Shown here in pieces: positions 61,427 through 64,000 of a stretch of DNA of 64,000 nucleotides. The position numbers and the translations under genes were made by a program. This stretch comes from PALSA-505 sp035308365 (GTDB lineage: Bacteria > Actinomycetota > Actinomycetes > Streptosporangiales > Streptosporangiaceae). The stretch is taken from contig DATGGU010000121.1 in the NCBI GenBank assembly GCA_035308365.1, forward strand, positions 1-64,000, given 5' to 3'. The notes under the pieces were generated by a model, which saw nothing but the letters and a program-made list of their open reading frames with translations, did no database searches and had not been told where the DNA came from. Numbering within the stretch: the stretch's first letter is position 1; every line of letters begins with the position of its first letter.

Positions 61427-62609
61427 GGTGGCCTCCGCAGAACCTGGCGGGAGAGAAGGGGGCCGGATCGACCGTGGTGGGGGCGGCGTCGATGAGGGCG
61501 GTGAGGAGTTCGGCGGTGGCGGGAGCCAGGCAGATGCCGGCGCCTTCGTGGCCGGTCGCGTGGTAGAGCCCGGGGATGGACGGGTCCGGGCCGATCACAG
61601 GCAGGTGGTCGGCGCAGGCGGGGCGGTAGCCGGTGTAGGCGCGGATCGCGCGAACCTGGCGCAGCACGGGGAACAGCGAGACGGCCCGCCGGGCGATCTC
61701 GGCGAGCACCCGGGCCTCGGGCGGCGGGCCGCCGGGCGCGGTGCTGCCGTGGCCGGGGCTGCCGGACAGGCCAGGAAGGGCGCCGCCGTAGTCGCGGCTG
61801 GAGCCGATCAGGACGGTGCCGCTTGCTGTGGATTCGACGACGGCCGAGCAGGCGAGTGCGCCGGAGTCGCTGGCCACCGCTCCTACGTAGTCGCACTCGT
61901 AGACCTTGTGCCGGATCACCGGCGGGAGCGGCTCGGTGACCAGGATGTGGCCGCGGCGGGGGCGCACCGGCAGGTCCGAGCCGAGCCGGCGGGCGACCTC
62001 GCCGCTCCACGGGCCCGCCGCGTTGACCACGATCGGGGTGGCGATCCGGCCCTGGCCGGTGATCAGCCGCCCGGCGCCGGGGTCGAGGCCGACGGCCTCC
62101 GCCCGGACGACGCCAGAGTTACCGGAACGCGCCAGGTAGGCCATGGCGGCGAGCATCGGCTGGACCTGGCAGTCCTGCGGGTAGAAGGCGCCGCCGGGTA
62201 GGTCCGGCGCGATGTGCGGTTCGGCGGCGCGCAGGCTGGGCTGGTCGAGTTCGGTCGCTTCGACGCCGGCGGCTCGCTGGCCGCCGGCCTGAGCTGACAG
62301 GGCGGCGAGCTGGCCCGCGTTGTGAGCGACGACGACACCGCCCTTGGTTTCGAACTCGACGCCGGCGGTGGTGGCGAAGTCCCGCCAGAGCGCCAGGCTG
62401 CGCAGGGCCAGGGCCAGTTCGGGGCCGGGCAGCTTGTCGGAGACCAGGATGTTGCCCTCACCGGCCGCCGTCGTGCCGCCGAGCGGGCCGCTGCGGTCGA
62501 TCACGCAGACGCTGCGGCCGGTGGCGGCCAGGCAGGCGGACACGGCCGCGCCCACTATCCCGGCGCCGATGACCACGGCATCCGCACTCGGCGGAAGCTC
62601 CAGGGTCAC
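61416..62609 (-). CDS. FAD-dependent amine oxidase subunit (DadA/HcnC/LhpB-like)
   Basis: 397 aa from GTG 62609, overlapping the CGNR stop by 4 nt. It is a D-amino acid oxidase-type flavoprotein: ADAVVIGAGIVGAAVSACLA, GGTTAAGEGNILVSD, PIVVNAAGPWSGEVARRLGS, RRGHILVTEPLPP and the FAD-site AYTGYRPACADHLPVIGPDP. With the 2Fe-2S and second flavin subunits it would oxidise a D-amino acid, hydroxyproline, opine or glycine. No proline racemase or downstream hydroxyproline genes are in view, so the substrate remains open. Confidence 0.9.
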   Translation of the reverse strand: MTLELPPSADAVVIGAGIVGAAVSACLAATGRSVCVIDRSGPLGGTTAAGEGNILVSDKLPGPELALALRSLALWRDFATTAGVEFETKGGVVVAHNAGQLAALSAQAGGQRAAGVEATELDQPSLRAAEPHIAPDLPGGAFYPQDCQVQPMLAAMAYLARSGNSGVVRAEAVGLDPGAGRLITGQGRIATPIVVNAAGPWSGEVARRLGSDLPVRPRRGHILVTEPLPPVIRHKVYECDYVGAVASDSGALACSAVVESTASGTVLIGSSRDYGGALPGLSGSPGHGSTAPGGPPPEARVLAEIARRAVSLFPVLRQVRAIRAYTGYRPACADHLPVIGPDPSIPGLYHATGHEGAGICLAPATAELLTALIDAAPTTVDPAPFSPARFCGGHHAR

Positions 62610-63154
62610 TGCTGCGGGACACCTGCGGCCTGCCGGGTTCGGTAGGCCGCGACGTGGGTGCGGTTCGCGCAGGAGGTGCTGCAGAATCGCCTTGACCGGT
62701 TCTTGGACAGGTCTACCTGGACGTTGTCGCAGTCGTCGGCGGCGCAGTGGCGCAGGCGGTCGAGTTCACCGGCGCGGATCATGTCGCTGAACGCCATGGC
62801 CGCGTCGGCGGCGAAGCGGTCGGCCAGCGGGGCGTGTGGCGGGGTCGCGTGCAGGTGGTAGTCCCAGCCGTCGTGCTTGATCAGCTGGGGGAGCGCGTTG
62901 ACCTCGCGGAGCAGGGTGTTGACCAGCACGACGGCCTCGTCCTTGGTCATCTCCCAGAGCTGTTCGAGACGCGGTCGCAGGCGCCGGACACCATCGAGTT
63001 CGGCCTGGTCGTGGGTGCGGTCGCCGGTCCACCGCCACTCGGTGACGAAGTCGTCGAGCGCGGCCATGTCGGGCAGCAGTTCGGTGCCGCGGCCGGTGTT
63101 GACAAACGCGGCGGTAGCGGCCAGAGACACCTCGGTGTCATGCGCAAAAATCAC
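62606..63154 (-). CDS. CGNR zinc-finger regulator (ABATE domain)
   Basis: 182 aa from GTG 63154, 6 nt after AAGGAG; a GTG at 63169 is an alternative. An N-terminal ABATE-like domain (AATAAFVNTGRGTELLPDMA) is followed by the C-terminal zinc finger RHCAADDCDNVQVDLSKNRS, then RRFCSTSCANRTHVAAYRTR, with four cysteines and the CxNR core (CANR rather than CGNR). Such proteins are stress- or metabolite-linked transcription factors. Overlap with the dehydrogenase operon suggests it controls that operon. Confidence 0.9.
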   Translation of the reverse strand: MIFAHDTEVSLAATAAFVNTGRGTELLPDMAALDDFVTEWRWTGDRTHDQAELDGVRRLRPRLEQLWEMTKDEAVVLVNTLLREVNALPQLIKHDGWDYHLHATPPHAPLADRFAADAAMAFSDMIRAGELDRLRHCAADDCDNVQVDLSKNRSRRFCSTSCANRTHVAAYRTRQAAGVPQQ

Positions 63155-63249
63155 GTTGACTCCTTTCACGTGCTCCGGCTAGTGTAACTATCGTAATACA
63201 TCTTCAGTGCTTACATGTCAGTCCCTACGGGCACAGTCTGGAGCGTGCC

Positions 63250-64000
63250 GTGACCACGAGGAGCCAGTCCACCATCGCCCGCAGCGGGCTCGGCATCGCG
63301 TTGCTGTCGGCGGCGGCGTTCGGTACGTCGGGCACGTTCGCCTCGTCGCTGATCGGCGCGGGCTGGAGCGCGGCCGCCGCCGTGACCGCCCGGATCACCG
63401 TCGCCGCGCTGCTGCTCACCGTTCCCGCGCTGATCCAGTTGCGGGGGCGCTGGCGGCTGCTGCGAACAGCGAGCTGGCGGATGGCCGCCTATGGGCTGAC
63501 CGGGGTGGCCGGCTGCCAGTTCTGCTACTTCAACGCTATCGAGCACATGCCGGTCGGCGTCGCGCTGCTGCTCGAATACCTGGGTGCGGTGCTGGTGGTC
63601 GGCTGGCTCTGGCTGCGGCATGGCCAGCGGCCACGCCGGCTGACCGTGGCCGGCGCGGTGACCGCCATCGCCGGGCTGGGCCTGGTGCTCAACCTCACCG
63701 GATCCGGCGCAGTCAGCCCGGCCGGGGTGATCTGGGGGCTGCTGGCCGCGGTGGGCCTGGCCGTGTACTTCGTGATCGCGGCGGCCGGTCATGCGGAGCC
63801 GGTGCCGCCGATCGTCATGGTGTGGGGCGGGATGATCGTCGGGGCCGCCGCGCTCGGCCTGCTGGGCCTGACCGGCGCGGTGCCGGTGACCGCCACGGCG
63901 CGGCAGGTCGGCCTGCTCGGCCACCGGGTGAGCTGGATCGTGCCGGTCGCCGGGCTGTCCCTGGTGGCGACGGCCATCGCTTACGTCACGGGGATGAGCG
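63250..64000 (+). CDS. EamA/DMT-family transporter, C-terminus beyond window
   Basis: 250 codons from GTG 63250 to the window edge; the last transmembrane segments are missing. It starts MTTRSQSTIARSGLGIALLS. Hydrophobic helices follow, including AAVTARITVAALLLTVPALI, the end of the first EamA repeat (HMPVGVALLLEYLGAVLVVG) and GVIWGLLAAVGLAVYFVIAA in the second. Drug/metabolite transporters of this group export amino acids or metabolites. It is divergent from the CGNR-dehydrogenase operon across 95 bp, so it may move the substrate or product of that system; this is inference. Confidence 0.9.
   Translation, partial: MTTRSQSTIARSGLGIALLSAAAFGTSGTFASSLIGAGWSAAAAVTARITVAALLLTVPALIQLRGRWRLLRTASWRMAAYGLTGVAGCQFCYFNAIEHMPVGVALLLEYLGAVLVVGWLWLRHGQRPRRLTVAGAVTAIAGLGLVLNLTGSGAVSPAGVIWGLLAAVGLAVYFVIAAAGHAEPVPPIVMVWGGMIVGAAALGLLGLTGAVPVTATARQVGLLGHRVSWIVPVAGLSLVATAIAYVTGMS

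Noticed and set aside
59565..62201. Very long plus-strand open frame opposite the dehydrogenase operon
   Set aside because: Composition is Gly/Arg/Pro-rich without any domain, while the minus strand carries three overlapping, clearly recognised subunit genes.

Overview
The window is a 64 kb piece of a high-GC actinobacterial chromosome. Three features suggest a sporulating actinomycete, probably of the Streptosporangiales or Streptomyces type: XRE(DUF5753)/DUF397 regulator pairs, a remnant of the DUF574 methyltransferase family, and 13E12-type DUF222/HNH genes. The order pyrG, nudix, ald, xerD, parA, scpA, scpB, rluB, aroH, tyrA, cmk, der is also known from Streptomyces chromosomes. No rRNA, tRNA, CRISPR array or complete insertion sequence was recognised. 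The species assignment is inference.

Layout. (1) 1-3.8 kb, minus strand: a DUF222 protein lacking its HNH domain, followed after 40 bp by a TIR/NB-ARC STAND protein cut by the window edge. (2) 4.0-6.1 kb, minus strand: an SCP2-type thiolase coupled to an NADPH-dependent FMN reductase. (3) 6.4-18.1 kb, plus strand: a housekeeping block for CTP synthesis, chromosome segregation and recombination, aromatic amino acids, and ribosome assembly. It is tightly packed, with many 4-nt start/stop overlaps. (4) 18.1-24.9 kb: a repeat-protein fragment, bioA, two divergent XRE/DUF397 modules about 1 kb apart, a DUF574 pseudogene and a secreted trypsin-like protease. (5) 25.3-34.9 kb, plus strand: a diguanylate cyclase, a quinone reductase, a serine beta-lactamase-like protein, and four peptidases in a row (C39, M20, S9, S66).

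(6) 34.9-41.7 kb is the accessory region. It holds three copies of an intergenic element built on evenly spaced DnaA-box-like sequences, two of them ending in the same 13-bp hairpin. It also holds a decayed ECF sigma factor gene, a LysE exporter, a DUF222/HNH gene that stops inside its HNH motif, a DUF4160/DUF2442 pair and a small RAMA-like protein. (7) 42-48 kb: DinB-like and OsmC proteins, a fused heterodimer-like ABC exporter and an orphan DUF397 gene. (8) 48.1-59.6 kb: a carbohydrate region with a GH4 alpha-galactosidase coupled to a secreted beta-helix protein, divergent from a sugar ABC importer, then aldolase, PfkB kinase and SIS isomerase, then a DeoR regulator and a second PfkB kinase. 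Together these would import a galactoside or amino sugar, cleave it, and send it through a tagatose-type pathway. (9) 59.6-64 kb: a three-gene FAD/2Fe-2S dehydrogenase of the hydroxyproline/opine/HCN-synthase type with a CGNR regulator, and a divergent EamA transporter cut by the window edge.

A theme across the window is minisatellite-like DNA. Short tandem arrays with units of 15-78 nt occur in at least fifteen places. In coding DNA they are in frame and sit in linkers or termini of otherwise conserved proteins (DUF222 proteins, thiolase, S66 peptidase, LysE). Elsewhere they lie between genes or inside a pseudogene. The most unusual structure is the set of three DnaA-box-like elements at 34.98-37.23 kb.
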